A stretch of 5,293 nt of DNA from Actinomycetota bacterium. Its GTDB lineage: Bacteria; Actinomycetota; Actinomycetes; S36-B12. Shown here piece by piece: positions 1 to 5,293 of this stretch; position 1 is the first letter of the stretch, and each line of letters opens with the position of its first letter. The notes under the pieces were generated by a model. The model was not told where the DNA came from. It saw only the letters and a program-made list of their open reading frames with translations, and searched no databases. The stretch is from contig VGBQ01000172.1 in the NCBI GenBank assembly GCA_016870425.1, forward strand, positions 1 to 5,293. The letters run 5' to 3'. The position numbers and the translations under genes are program-made.

Positions 1-479
1 AGGCCATCCGTGCTGTCCTGCTGGATCCGGCCAATGCCGGGCTGGATGACCGTGCTGAGGCGCTCCTCTTCGCCGCTGCCCGCGGTGACCATGCAGCGCG
101 GGTGATCAGGCCGGGGCTGGAGCGTGGCGAGATCGTCATCTCCGATCGCTTCCTCGACTCGTCCGTGGCCTATCAGGGCGTGGCGCGCGGACTCGGAGCC
201 GAGCGAGTGGCTGAACTCAGCCTGTGGGCGACGGGCGGGTTGCTACCCGACCTCACGATCGTGCTTGATGTCGACCCCGCGCTCGGGCTGGCGCGGGTGG
301 TCGGTCCTGACCGGCTCGAGTCCGAACCGCACGAGTGGCATGAGCGCGTCCGGCAGGCCTTCCTCGACATCGCGGCGGCGTTCCCGGAGCGATACCTCGT
401 CCTCGATGGCTCCCGCCCGGCCGAGGACCTCGCCGTGGAGATCGCCTCCGTCGTGAGCGACCTGGTGGGCGACGCGTGA
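1..479 (+). CDS. tmk: Thymidylate kinase (dTMP kinase), 3' part only
   Basis: Phosphorylates dTMP to dTDP with ATP in the cytoplasm, an essential step of dTTP synthesis. The reading frame is open from base 3 and 158 residues are visible, against a usual family length of about 210. Roughly the first 50 residues, including the ATP-binding P-loop and the start codon, lie before the window. Seen directly: the LLDP...RAEALLFAAARGDH segment, then ISDRFLDSSVAYQG (bases about 138-179). The latter is the family's DR(Y/F)xDSSxAYQG substrate-binding signature. A LID-like region follows with DRLESE and HERVRQAFLDIA, and the C-terminal part is ordinary for the family. The stop TGA at 477-479 overlaps the holB GTG start, so the two genes are co-transcribed and probably translationally coupled. 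Some actinobacterial Tmk proteins carry an extra membrane domain; whether this one does cannot be seen. The assignment is very secure. Confidence 0.96.
   Translation, partial: AIRAVLLDPANAGLDDRAEALLFAAARGDHAARVIRPGLERGEIVISDRFLDSSVAYQGVARGLGAERVAELSLWATGGLLPDLTIVLDVDPALGLARVVGPDRLESEPHEWHERVRQAFLDIAAAFPERYLVLDGSRPAEDLAVEIASVVSDLVGDA
464..469 (+). promoter_or_regulatory. Ribosome binding site of holB
   Basis: GGTGGG lies inside the last tmk codons, six bases before the GTG at 476. Together with the GTGA stop/start overlap it supports this GTG as the holB start, and it suggests that ribosomes finishing tmk re-initiate on holB. It is the only clear Shine-Dalgarno-like site in front of a gene start in the window. 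Confidence 0.6.
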
Positions 480-1645
480 CGCCGGCTCCGGTCTGGGAGT
501 CGCTCATCGGGCAGGACGATGTGGTCGACGAGTTGTCGCGCGCGGCCGCCGATGACACGGCGATGACACACGCATGGCTCATCACCGGACCCCCGGGATC
601 GGGGAGGTCCACGGCGGCCGTGGCCTTCGCTGCCGCGCTGCAGTGCCCGGAGCACGGCTGCGGCGTGTGCTCGGTGTGCATGACCGCGGTAGCAGGGTCG
701 CATCCGGATGTGGACCTGGTGCGTTCGGAGACGCTCAGTTACGGCGTCGAGGATGCGCGCGAACTCGTCGCCGGTGCCTCTGTGGTGCCGGCCAGTGCGC
801 CCTGGCACATCGTCGTCATCGAGGATGCCGACCGCCTCACGGAGCAAGCCGTCAACGTGCTTCTCAAGGTCTTGGAGGAGCCGCCACCCCATCTGGTGTG
901 GCTGCTGTGCGCGCCGAGTCCCGAGGATGTGCTCGCAACCATACGGTCGCGCACTCGGTCGGTGCATTTGCGCACCCCATCGACGTCCGAGGTGGCTGAG
1001 GCGCTGCGGGACCGCTACGGCGTCGACCCTGCGATGGCGGCCTTCGCGGCCCGTGCCTCCCAGGGGCACATCGGGCGGGCTCGTGCGCTCGCGACCGACG
1101 AGGAGGCGCGCCGCCGTCGCCAGGACGTGCTGCGCATCCCCGACGGCCTGCGCGACCTGAGCTCGTGCTTCGTCGCCGGCGAGGAGCTCCTTGCCATGGC
1201 CACCGAGGATGCTGCGAGCATCACCGACCCTCTGGATGCCGCGGAGGAGGAGTCGCTCATGCGCGCCTACGGTCTCGGAGCCGAGGGCGTGACGAAGGCG
1301 CGACTCGACAAGCTCGCTGATCGTGCGGTGAAGGACCTGCGCAAGATGCAGGCAAGTCGGCGCAAGCGAGCGGTCCGTGATCAACTTGATCGAGCGCTGG
1401 TCGACCTGCTCACCTACTACCGCGATGTGCTCGTGCTCCAGCTCGATGCGGGAGTGCCCCTCGTCAATGACGAGATGCGCACACAGCTCACCCAGGAGGC
1501 TTCGTCCAGCACCGCCACCGACACGGGTCGACGCCTCGATGCGATCGAGCGCGGGCGCTTGGCGGTGCAGGCCAATGGCGCGCTGCCGCTGGTTCTGGAG
1601 AGCATGTTCGTGGAGGTCAAGGACCCGCTGGTGCGGGTCCGCTAA
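476..1645 (+). CDS. holB: DNA polymerase III subunit delta' (clamp loader)
   Basis: A 389-residue AAA+ clamp-loader subunit that works with DnaX and delta (HolA) to load the beta sliding clamp at the replication fork. The N-terminus WESLIGQDDVVDEL is the usual 'xxxIGQ' opening of the family. The P-loop is GPPGSGRST (residues 38-46), with Arg44 where an ATPase would have Lys. Four cysteines (57, 62, 65, 68) form the DnaX/delta' zinc module. The Walker B region is VVIEDADRLT (113-122), followed by NVLLKVLEEPP (127-137) and the sensor-1/SRx segment IRSRT (156-160). The rest is the helical lid and collar domain. The start is GTG, chosen because it overlaps the tmk stop (GTGA), has GGTGGG six bases upstream and places IGQ at the expected distance. 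The last residues (DPLVRVR) and the TAA stop are encoded by the first unit of the hairpin repeat array. DnaX is the main alternative, but its gamma/tau C-terminal features and catalytic Lys are absent. Confidence 0.95.
   Translation: MTPAPVWESLIGQDDVVDELSRAAADDTAMTHAWLITGPPGSGRSTAAVAFAAALQCPEHGCGVCSVCMTAVAGSHPDVDLVRSETLSYGVEDARELVAGASVVPASAPWHIVVIEDADRLTEQAVNVLLKVLEEPPPHLVWLLCAPSPEDVLATIRSRTRSVHLRTPSTSEVAEALRDRYGVDPAMAAFAARASQGHIGRARALATDEEARRRRQDVLRIPDGLRDLSSCFVAGEELLAMATEDAASITDPLDAAEEESLMRAYGLGAEGVTKARLDKLADRAVKDLRKMQASRRKRAVRDQLDRALVDLLTYYRDVLVLQLDAGVPLVNDEMRTQLTQEASSSTATDTGRRLDAIERGRLAVQANGALPLVLESMFVEVKDPLVRVR
1621..1640 (+). terminator. Hairpin at holB stop, probable terminator
   Basis: GGACCCGC (1621-1628) and GCGGGTCC (1633-1640) are perfect reverse complements separated by TGGT, giving an 8-bp, very G+C-rich stem that ends two bases before the holB TAA. 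There is no T-tract, which is common for actinobacterial terminators. It is followed by three near-copies at about 30-bp spacing, so the set could act as a series of terminators or 3'-end protecting structures between holB and the converging gene. The structure is seen directly; the function is inferred from position. Confidence 0.5.
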
Positions 1646-1740
1646 GTAGGTGACCGCTGGTGCGGGTCCGCTAGGAAGGTGACCCGCTGGTGCGGGTCCG
1701 CTAGGAAGGTGACCCGCTGGTGCGGGTCCGCCGCCCGGGT
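1622..1740 (+). repeat. Four-unit 30-bp tandem repeat with hairpin in each unit
   Basis: Four consecutive units lie at 1622-1651, 1652-1680, 1681-1710 and 1711-1740. Units 1, 3 and 4 are 30 bp; unit 2 is 29 bp because one C of the CCC run is missing. Each unit begins GACC(C)GC, then TGGT, then GCGGGTC, so the arms fold into a 7-bp stem with a 4-base loop (8 bp in unit 1, bulged in unit 2). Units 1-3 continue GCTA followed by an A/G-rich tail ending AGGT. The tail of unit 1 contains the holB TAA, and units 2 and 3 have TAG at the matching place. Unit 4 diverges after the stem (CGCCCGGGT). The arms of neighbouring units can also pair across a loop of about 12 bases, so two folding registers are possible. 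There are no spacers, so this is not a CRISPR array. It probably arose by tandem duplication of the end of holB. Confidence 0.9.
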
Positions 1741-1849
1741 TAAGGCCCGCGCGATTCATCGCCTGGTGTCAGGGATTTGCTTTATCCGGGGCAGATTGCC
1801 GCGATAGTGCAAATCTCTAGCAGGGAGCCACGCTGGCGAGACAGAAGCC
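1741..1849. other. Gene-free spacer between convergent genes
   Basis: No coding region with believable composition or start signals lies between the repeat array and the stop codon of the minus-strand gene. The only structure seen is the inverted repeat described separately. Parts of it (about 1771-1818) are noticeably richer in A+T than the surrounding genes. No tRNA or transposon end was recognised. Confidence 0.6.
1771..1818. terminator. Imperfect two-part inverted repeat, possible bidirectional terminator
   Basis: AGGGATTTGC (1771-1780) pairs with GCAAATCTCT (1809-1818): ten pairs including one G-U. Inside the 28-base loop a second stem forms between CGGGGCA (1787-1793) and TGCCGCG (1797-1803), with one G-G mismatch and a GAT loop. 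It lies between two genes that converge, so a terminator serving the minus-strand gene, or both directions, is the simplest reading. No T-tract follows on either side. A small structured RNA or a recombination site would look similar, so the function is uncertain. Confidence 0.35.
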
Positions 1850-2692
1850 TCAGGAGTTGGCGGCGCGCTTGAGCCCGTGGGCGTAGGCGGCGAGCCCCTC
1901 GAGGGCGGGCGTCAGGACCTCGTCCGTGCCGCGAGCGATGTCGGGTGCGGCCAACAGGGTCGCGGATGCGGCGATGAGTCGTTCGTACGTCGTGCACCCC
2001 GTGGCGAGGCGTTCGCGGACCTCGACGGCCGCGGACGTGGCGGCCGCTTCGGCCTCGGTGCCCGCCATCTCCATGCGGATCCCGTGGAGCACGACGAGGC
2101 GATCGACGAGCGCATGGAGTTGCGGAGCCGCCTCGAGGTCAGCACGCCGTAGGTCGGCGCCGGCGTCGGGATGAAGCCGGTCGATCGCGGGAATCACCTG
2201 GGAGAGTTGCAGGCGCAGGGCCGTGAGTCGCTGGGCCTGCTCGGCACCGATGGCGTCGGCGGGCACAGCCGCGGGCGGCAGCGGCACGGCATCGACGCGC
2301 GGCGGCGGCGGTAGCTGCCCTCGCTTGCGGCGAGCCACCGTGGCGAGCACGCCGCCACCGGCTGCGAGGGCGACCCAGATCCATGCGGGACCGTAGACAC
2401 CCGCGCTGGCCGACGTGCTCTCGATGACGATGTCCAAGACGCCCAGCGTGCCGGCGACGCCCGCGACCGCGACGCCCCCCGTGACCTCATTGTCGAGACG
2501 GCGCACCCGTCGCTGGTGGCGGCGGAGGGCGCGCTGCTGCTCGGCCAACTGGCGCCCGTGCTCAGCCTGCAGAGCGCGCGCCTGAGCGCTGGGTCGCTGG
2601 GCCCGAGCCTGGCGCCATGCGTCGACGACGTCCATCCCGCGGGAGATGCCCGCCTGCACGACGCGGGCGAACTGGTCGCGGTCGCTGGCCAT
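1850..2692 (-). CDS. Two-transmembrane protein, PspM-like (phage-shock envelope stress family), tentative
   Basis: A 280-residue protein. Residues 24-69 form a charged, Arg/Gln-rich helix likely to be coiled or amphipathic. Two hydrophobic segments follow at about 71-90 and 99-120, separated by a short Ser/Ala/Gly loop. RRVRRLD before the first and RRKRG after the second put both ends in the cytoplasm. A Pro-rich linker (127-145, LPPPPR...PLPP) leads to a helical C-terminal domain of about 130 residues, containing TTYERLIAASATLLAAPD and ending GLAAYAHGLKR. Size, two-helix topology, Pro-rich linker and the 'YExLxxAA' region resemble actinobacterial PspM (Rv2743c-type), a membrane partner of PspA in cell-envelope stress. 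That resemblance is from memory, not a search. No pspA or clgR is nearby, which is odd for the family. The ATG at 2692 is supported by a -10 hexamer six bases upstream and by the lack of a Shine-Dalgarno. It is convergent with holB and divergent from the hydrolase. The gene is secure; the family assignment is moderate. Confidence 0.7.
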   Translation of the reverse strand: MASDRDQFARVVQAGISRGMDVVDAWRQARAQRPSAQARALQAEHGRQLAEQQRALRRHQRRVRRLDNEVTGGVAVAGVAGTLGVLDIVIESTSASAGVYGPAWIWVALAAGGGVLATVARRKRGQLPPPPRVDAVPLPPAAVPADAIGAEQAQRLTALRLQLSQVIPAIDRLHPDAGADLRRADLEAAPQLHALVDRLVVLHGIRMEMAGTEAEAAATSAAVEVRERLATGCTTYERLIAASATLLAAPDIARGTDEVLTPALEGLAAYAHGLKRAANS

Positions 2693-2698
2693 GCACCC

Positions 2699-2704
2699 AC
2701 GTTA
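2699..2704 (-). promoter_or_regulatory. -10 element of the minus-strand membrane gene, leaderless geometry
   Basis: Read on the minus strand this is TAACGT (fits TANNNT), followed by six bases (GGGTGC) and then the ATG. This places the predicted transcription start on or next to the start codon, so the mRNA would be leaderless. No convincing -35 hexamer is visible 16-19 bases further upstream. Confidence 0.5.
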
Positions 2705-2709
2705 CGCCG

Positions 2710-2746
2710 CGTGCGCCCCGCATGGCATCCGCGCCCGATGCGCACG
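2710..2746. promoter_or_regulatory. Inverted repeat between divergent promoters, possible operator
   Basis: CGTGCGC (2710-2716) and GCGCACG (2740-2746) are exact reverse complements with arm centres 30 bp apart, about three helical turns. The right arm touches the plus-strand -10 element and the left arm lies five bases from the minus-strand -10. A smaller pair, GCATC (2725-2729) and GATGC (2737-2741), lies within. A shared regulator could bind here, but in DNA this G+C-rich short dyads also arise by chance. Confidence 0.2.
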
Positions 2747-2752
2747 TAGCCT
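2747..2752 (+). promoter_or_regulatory. -10 element of the hydrolase gene, leaderless geometry
   Basis: TAGCCT fits TANNNT and ends six bases before the GTG at 2759. The TAG within it is also an in-frame stop, so the hydrolase cannot begin further upstream. No Shine-Dalgarno lies in the gap. The expected -35 area (about 2722-2729) has no recognisable hexamer and coincides with the -35 area of the divergent gene. Confidence 0.5.
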
Positions 2753-2758
2753 CCCGGG

Positions 2759-4243
2759 GTGGGTCCTCGTGCGCGTCTGCTGAGCAGCGCCTTGCTCCTG
2801 GGTGTCCTCACCGGGTGCACGACCCCGGTGGCCTCCCCGGCCGCATCGACCCCGGCACCGGGCCCACCCGCGGCGGAGCTGGCACGCTTCTACGACCAAA
2901 GACTTGTCTGGACCGACTGCGACGGTGCCGAGTGCGCCTCGCTGGTCGTGCCGGTCGACTACGCCGACCCCGACGGTCCGACGTTCGAGATCGCTGTTCT
3001 GCGCGCTCCATCGACGGCGGAGGCGCGTGGCTCACTCGTCGTGAATCCCGGGGGTCCCGGATCGAGCGGGCGCGACTATGCCCGGGCCGCGAGCGGCGTG
3101 GTGACCGACGCACTCCGGGATGCCTATGACGTCGTGGGCTTCGATCCGCGAGGCGTGGGCGCGTCCGCGCCCGTGGACTGCGCTGACGACGCGGAGTTCG
3201 ATCTGCTCATCGCCACCGATGGCACCCCGGACACGCCAGCCGAGGTCGCCGAGATCGAGCGCGTCAGTGCTGTCTTGGAGTGCACGTCGTCGGTCGACGG
3301 ACTCGTCGACCACCTGTCCACGGCTGATGCGGCACGCGATATGGACGTCCTGCGTGCGGCGCTCGGCGAGGAACGGCTGGACTATCTCGGCGTTTCCTAC
3401 GGCACGCACCTCGGAGCGACGTACGCCGCACTCTTCCCGGACAGGGTCGGGCGCTTCGTGCTCGATGGCCCGCTGCCGCGCGATCTGGATGCCGAGGAAC
3501 TGACGCTGGGTCAGGCACTCGGCTTCGAGGACTCCCTCCGACGATTCGTCGCCTACTGTGCGGCCGAGGGCGACTGCCCCCTGGGGGATGACCCTGATCC
3601 CGAGGTCGGCCTGGCTCGCCTGCGCGAGATCCTGGACGCGCTGGACACGCAGCCGGCGTCCACGGGAGACCCTGATCGGCCGCTGACCGAGGCAGCAGCC
3701 ACCTACGCCATCCTCATGTCGCTCTACCGCGTGAGCGATAGGCCCCTACTGCGCGATGCCCTGGCATCCCTCGCGTCGGGGGACGGCACCCCTCTCCAAC
3801 GACTGCTGGACGAACGCACAGGCCGGCAGGCCGACGGCACCTACCGCGACAACTCCTTCGATGCGTTCTACGCGGTCTCCTGCCGCGATCGGGCCGCGCC
3901 CGGCGACATCACCGCATCGGTAGACCGGTTGTCCTCGGCGGCGCCATTCCTCGGCGAGTACCTCGCGTGGGGCAATCTCCCCTGCGCCGGAATCGAAGTG
4001 ACGGCACCGCCTCAGGCGCGCGGCGCCGCTCCAACGATCCTCGTCGTCGCGACGACGCATGATCCCGCGACACCCTTCGCCTGGGCCGATGCCCTGGTCG
4101 CTCAATTGGGTGACGCGGTCCTCCTCGTGCGCGAGGGTGATGGCCACACGGCCTATCGCGAAGGCTCGGTATGCATCGACGAGTCCATCGATGAGTTCTT
4201 CCTCGACGGTGCTCTGCCCGAGCCGGGTGCCGTCTGCGACTAG
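2759..4243 (+). CDS. Lipoprotein alpha/beta-hydrolase, tripeptidyl-aminopeptidase (TAP) type
   Basis: A 494-residue secreted serine hydrolase of the Streptomyces Tap/SlpD/SlpE type, which usually removes N-terminal tri- or dipeptides from extracellular peptides; the actual substrate here is unknown. The N-terminus has Arg residues, a hydrophobic stretch and the lipobox LTG-Cys20, so the mature protein should be lipid-anchored outside the membrane after a Thr/Pro/Ala-rich linker (21-38). The fold starts with WTDCDGAECASLVVPVDY. The oxyanion-hole loop is NPGGPGSSG (96-104), followed by GFDPRGVGAS (127-136). The nucleophile is Ser213 in GVSYG. The C-terminal TAP-like domain supplies Asp435 (THDPATPF) and His463 (DGHT), completing the triad. 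Ten further cysteines after Cys20 could form disulfides, as expected outside the cell. The start is GTG: an in-frame TAG lies 12 bases upstream and the lipobox is correctly spaced. Length is normal for the family. Its neighbourhood near tmk-holB is conserved in actinobacteria. Confidence 0.93.
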   Translation: MGPRARLLSSALLLGVLTGCTTPVASPAASTPAPGPPAAELARFYDQRLVWTDCDGAECASLVVPVDYADPDGPTFEIAVLRAPSTAEARGSLVVNPGGPGSSGRDYARAASGVVTDALRDAYDVVGFDPRGVGASAPVDCADDAEFDLLIATDGTPDTPAEVAEIERVSAVLECTSSVDGLVDHLSTADAARDMDVLRAALGEERLDYLGVSYGTHLGATYAALFPDRVGRFVLDGPLPRDLDAEELTLGQALGFEDSLRRFVAYCAAEGDCPLGDDPDPEVGLARLREILDALDTQPASTGDPDRPLTEAAATYAILMSLYRVSDRPLLRDALASLASGDGTPLQRLLDERTGRQADGTYRDNSFDAFYAVSCRDRAAPGDITASVDRLSSAAPFLGEYLAWGNLPCAGIEVTAPPQARGAAPTILVVATTHDPATPFAWADALVAQLGDAVLLVREGDGHTAYREGSVCIDESIDEFFLDGALPEPGAVCD

Positions 4244-4246
4244 GGT
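4241..4246 (+). promoter_or_regulatory. -10 element of the aldolase gene, overlapping the hydrolase stop
   Basis: TAGGGT fits TANNNT and ends six bases before the ATG at 4253; its first three bases are the stop codon of the hydrolase gene. The six-base gap (CAACCC) has no Shine-Dalgarno. The geometry is the same as at the other two starts, so the aldolase probably has its own leaderless promoter, although read-through from the hydrolase gene nine bases away is also possible. No clear -35 is seen. Confidence 0.5.
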
Positions 4247-4252
4247 CAACCC

Positions 4253-5293
4253 ATGTCGTACGCCGCTCCGCACGGCCCGCAGGCGCCCGCCATCGACGTG
4301 CGCTCCGACACCGTCACGCATCCGACCCCCGCGATGCGCGCTGCCATGGCCGAGGCGCCGGTCGGGGACGACGTCTTCGGCGACGACCCCACGGTCCTCG
4401 CGCTGGAGGCGCGAGCTGCGGAGCTATTGGGCAAGGAGGCGGCGCTCTTTGTGCCCTCGGGGACCATGGGCAATCTGGTCAGCCTGATGGCCCACGTGCC
4501 GCGGGGCGGAGAGATCATCGCACCGGCCGAAGCGCACGTCTTCAATGACGAGGCCGCCAATTACGCCGTGGCCGTCGCTGCCGGCATGCGTCCGATCCCG
4601 GAGACGGCCGAGGGGGAGATGCCGGTAGACGCCGTGATCGGTGCGATCCAGGATGCGGGGGACCCGCACTGCCCGATCACGAGCCTGGTTGTCGTCGAGA
4701 ACTGTCATGCCCACACGATGAGTCGGCCCATCACCCCGGACTATGTCGCGCGTCTTCGCGCCGCACTGCCCCCGAGCCTGCCGATCCATGTCGATGGCGC
4801 GCGCCTCTTCAATGCTGCGGTGGCCCTCGGCGTGACCCCCGCCGATCTCGTGAAGGACGCCGACTCGGCGACCTTCTGCCTGAGCAAGGGTCTGTGCGCC
4901 CCGGTCGGGAGCGTGGTCGTGGGATCCGCGGACTTCATCTGGCGGGCACGGCGGGCGCGCAAGCTGCTCGGAGGGGGCCTGCGCCAGGTCGGCATCCTGG
5001 CGGCCGCTGGGCTCGTGGCGCTGCAGGATGGCGCGGAGGGGACGGTCGATCGCCTCGCGGAGGATCATCGCCGCGCGCGCATGCTGGCGGAAGGCCTGGC
5101 TGCGCAGGACGGCATCATCTCGCCCGGGCACCTGGCACAGCCGCACGGCGCACGCCTCGACCCCGAGCGCGTGACGACCAACTTCGTGCTCTTCGCTGTC
5201 GAAGGCGGTGCAGAGCGGCGTGCGGCGTACCTCTCCGCCCTGCGTGAACGCGGGGTCGGGATGGTGGCCTATCCGCACGGTCAGGTCCGGGCC
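4253..5293 (+). CDS. Low-specificity L-threonine aldolase / GntG-type PLP aldolase, C-terminus cut off
   Basis: A fold-type I PLP enzyme expected to split L-threonine or allo-threonine into glycine and acetaldehyde in the cytoplasm. 347 codons are open to the window end. The family is usually about 340-360 residues and the last residues visible (AYPHGQVRA) belong to the C-terminal region, so only a short tail should be missing. Motifs in order: DVRSDTVTHPTPAM (15-28), the family hallmark; VGDDVFGDDPT (37-47); SGTMGN (69-74), the phosphate-binding loop; His95, the likely PLP-stacking residue; HVDGARLFNA (179-188), with Asp181 for the pyridine nitrogen; FCLSKGLCAPVGS (208-220), with Lys212 as the Schiff-base lysine; RKLLGGGLRQVG (236-247). 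The segment ENCHAHTMSRPI (149-160) differs from the ENTHN..GG of LtaE and matches my memory of an actinobacterial subgroup with ENTHAHS. It starts nine bases after the hydrolase stop. The ATG fits the -10 spacing; no better start is seen upstream. Confidence 0.92.
   Translation, partial: MSYAAPHGPQAPAIDVRSDTVTHPTPAMRAAMAEAPVGDDVFGDDPTVLALEARAAELLGKEAALFVPSGTMGNLVSLMAHVPRGGEIIAPAEAHVFNDEAANYAVAVAAGMRPIPETAEGEMPVDAVIGAIQDAGDPHCPITSLVVVENCHAHTMSRPITPDYVARLRAALPPSLPIHVDGARLFNAAVALGVTPADLVKDADSATFCLSKGLCAPVGSVVVGSADFIWRARRARKLLGGGLRQVGILAAAGLVALQDGAEGTVDRLAEDHRRARMLAEGLAAQDGIISPGHLAQPHGARLDPERVTTNFVLFAVEGGAERRAAYLSALRERGVGMVAYPHGQVRA

Noticed and set aside
1622..1740. CRISPR-like array of 30-bp repeats
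   Set aside because: Units follow one another directly with no unique spacers, and no cas genes are in the window.
173..1759. Long minus-strand open frame (528 codons) opposite tmk and holB
   Set aside because: It is the antisense shadow of two well-recognised genes in high-GC DNA. Its apparent GPAPAGHLPS peptide repeat is just the complement of the hairpin array, and no family features are seen.
1741..1849. tRNA or short gene in the spacer after the array
   Set aside because: No cloverleaf pairing or tRNA arm motifs. The only short open frame (from a GTG at 1807) is about 22 codons and runs into the opposing gene.
2194..2820. Minus-strand open frame overlapping the membrane gene and the hydrolase start
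   Set aside because: Arg/Ser/Pro-rich composition typical of an off-frame translation. It overlaps two better supported genes and spans the promoter region.
3120..3503. Alternative plus-strand open frame inside the hydrolase
   Set aside because: It is out of frame with the hydrolase motifs, including the GxSxG serine, and has a low-complexity Arg/Ser composition.
4424..5278. Minus-strand open frame (284 codons) opposite the aldolase
   Set aside because: The plus strand encodes an uninterrupted PLP aldolase with all catalytic motifs; the antisense frame has no recognisable domain or start signal.

Overview
The window is very G+C-rich, with strong G/C preference at third codon positions and frequent GTG starts. 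It carries the gene order tmk - holB - (other gene) - TAP-type alpha/beta-hydrolase lipoprotein. This order, the Cys4-zinc HolB, and promoters of the TANNNT type sitting six bases before start codons all point to a high-GC Gram-positive bacterium (Actinomycetota). I cannot name a genus. In Streptomyces and relatives, tmk, holB and a secreted hydrolase of this family are also neighbours, so the window looks like a core chromosomal region rather than a mobile or accessory island.

Layout. (1) 1-479, +: the 3' part of thymidylate kinase (tmk); its N-terminus and P-loop lie outside the window. (2) 476-1645, +: holB, the DNA polymerase III delta' clamp-loader subunit, translationally coupled to tmk by a GTGA overlap. 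(3) 1622-1740: a four-unit, 30-bp tandem repeat. Each unit holds a G+C-rich hairpin and a copy of the holB stop-codon region. (4) 1741-1849: a gene-free stretch with an imperfect two-part inverted repeat at 1771-1818. (5) 1850-2692, -: a two-transmembrane protein that resembles the actinobacterial PspM (phage-shock envelope stress) family, convergent with holB. (6) 2693-2758: a short divergent promoter region. (7) 2759-4243, +: a secreted lipoprotein alpha/beta-hydrolase of the tripeptidyl-aminopeptidase type. (8) 4253-5293, +: a low-specificity threonine aldolase / GntG-type PLP aldolase, cut by the window end just short of its C-terminus.

How the genes fit together. tmk and holB form an operon linking dTTP supply and replication. 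The other three genes look like separate units. Each has a TANNNT hexamer ending exactly six bases before its start codon and no convincing Shine-Dalgarno sequence, which is the signature of leaderless mRNA. I see no CRISPR array, transposase, toxin-antitoxin pair, tRNA or rRNA. The most unusual items are the hairpin repeat array made from the 3' end of holB and the isolated PspM-like gene placed between holB and the hydrolase. I did not find a convincing new multi-gene system.
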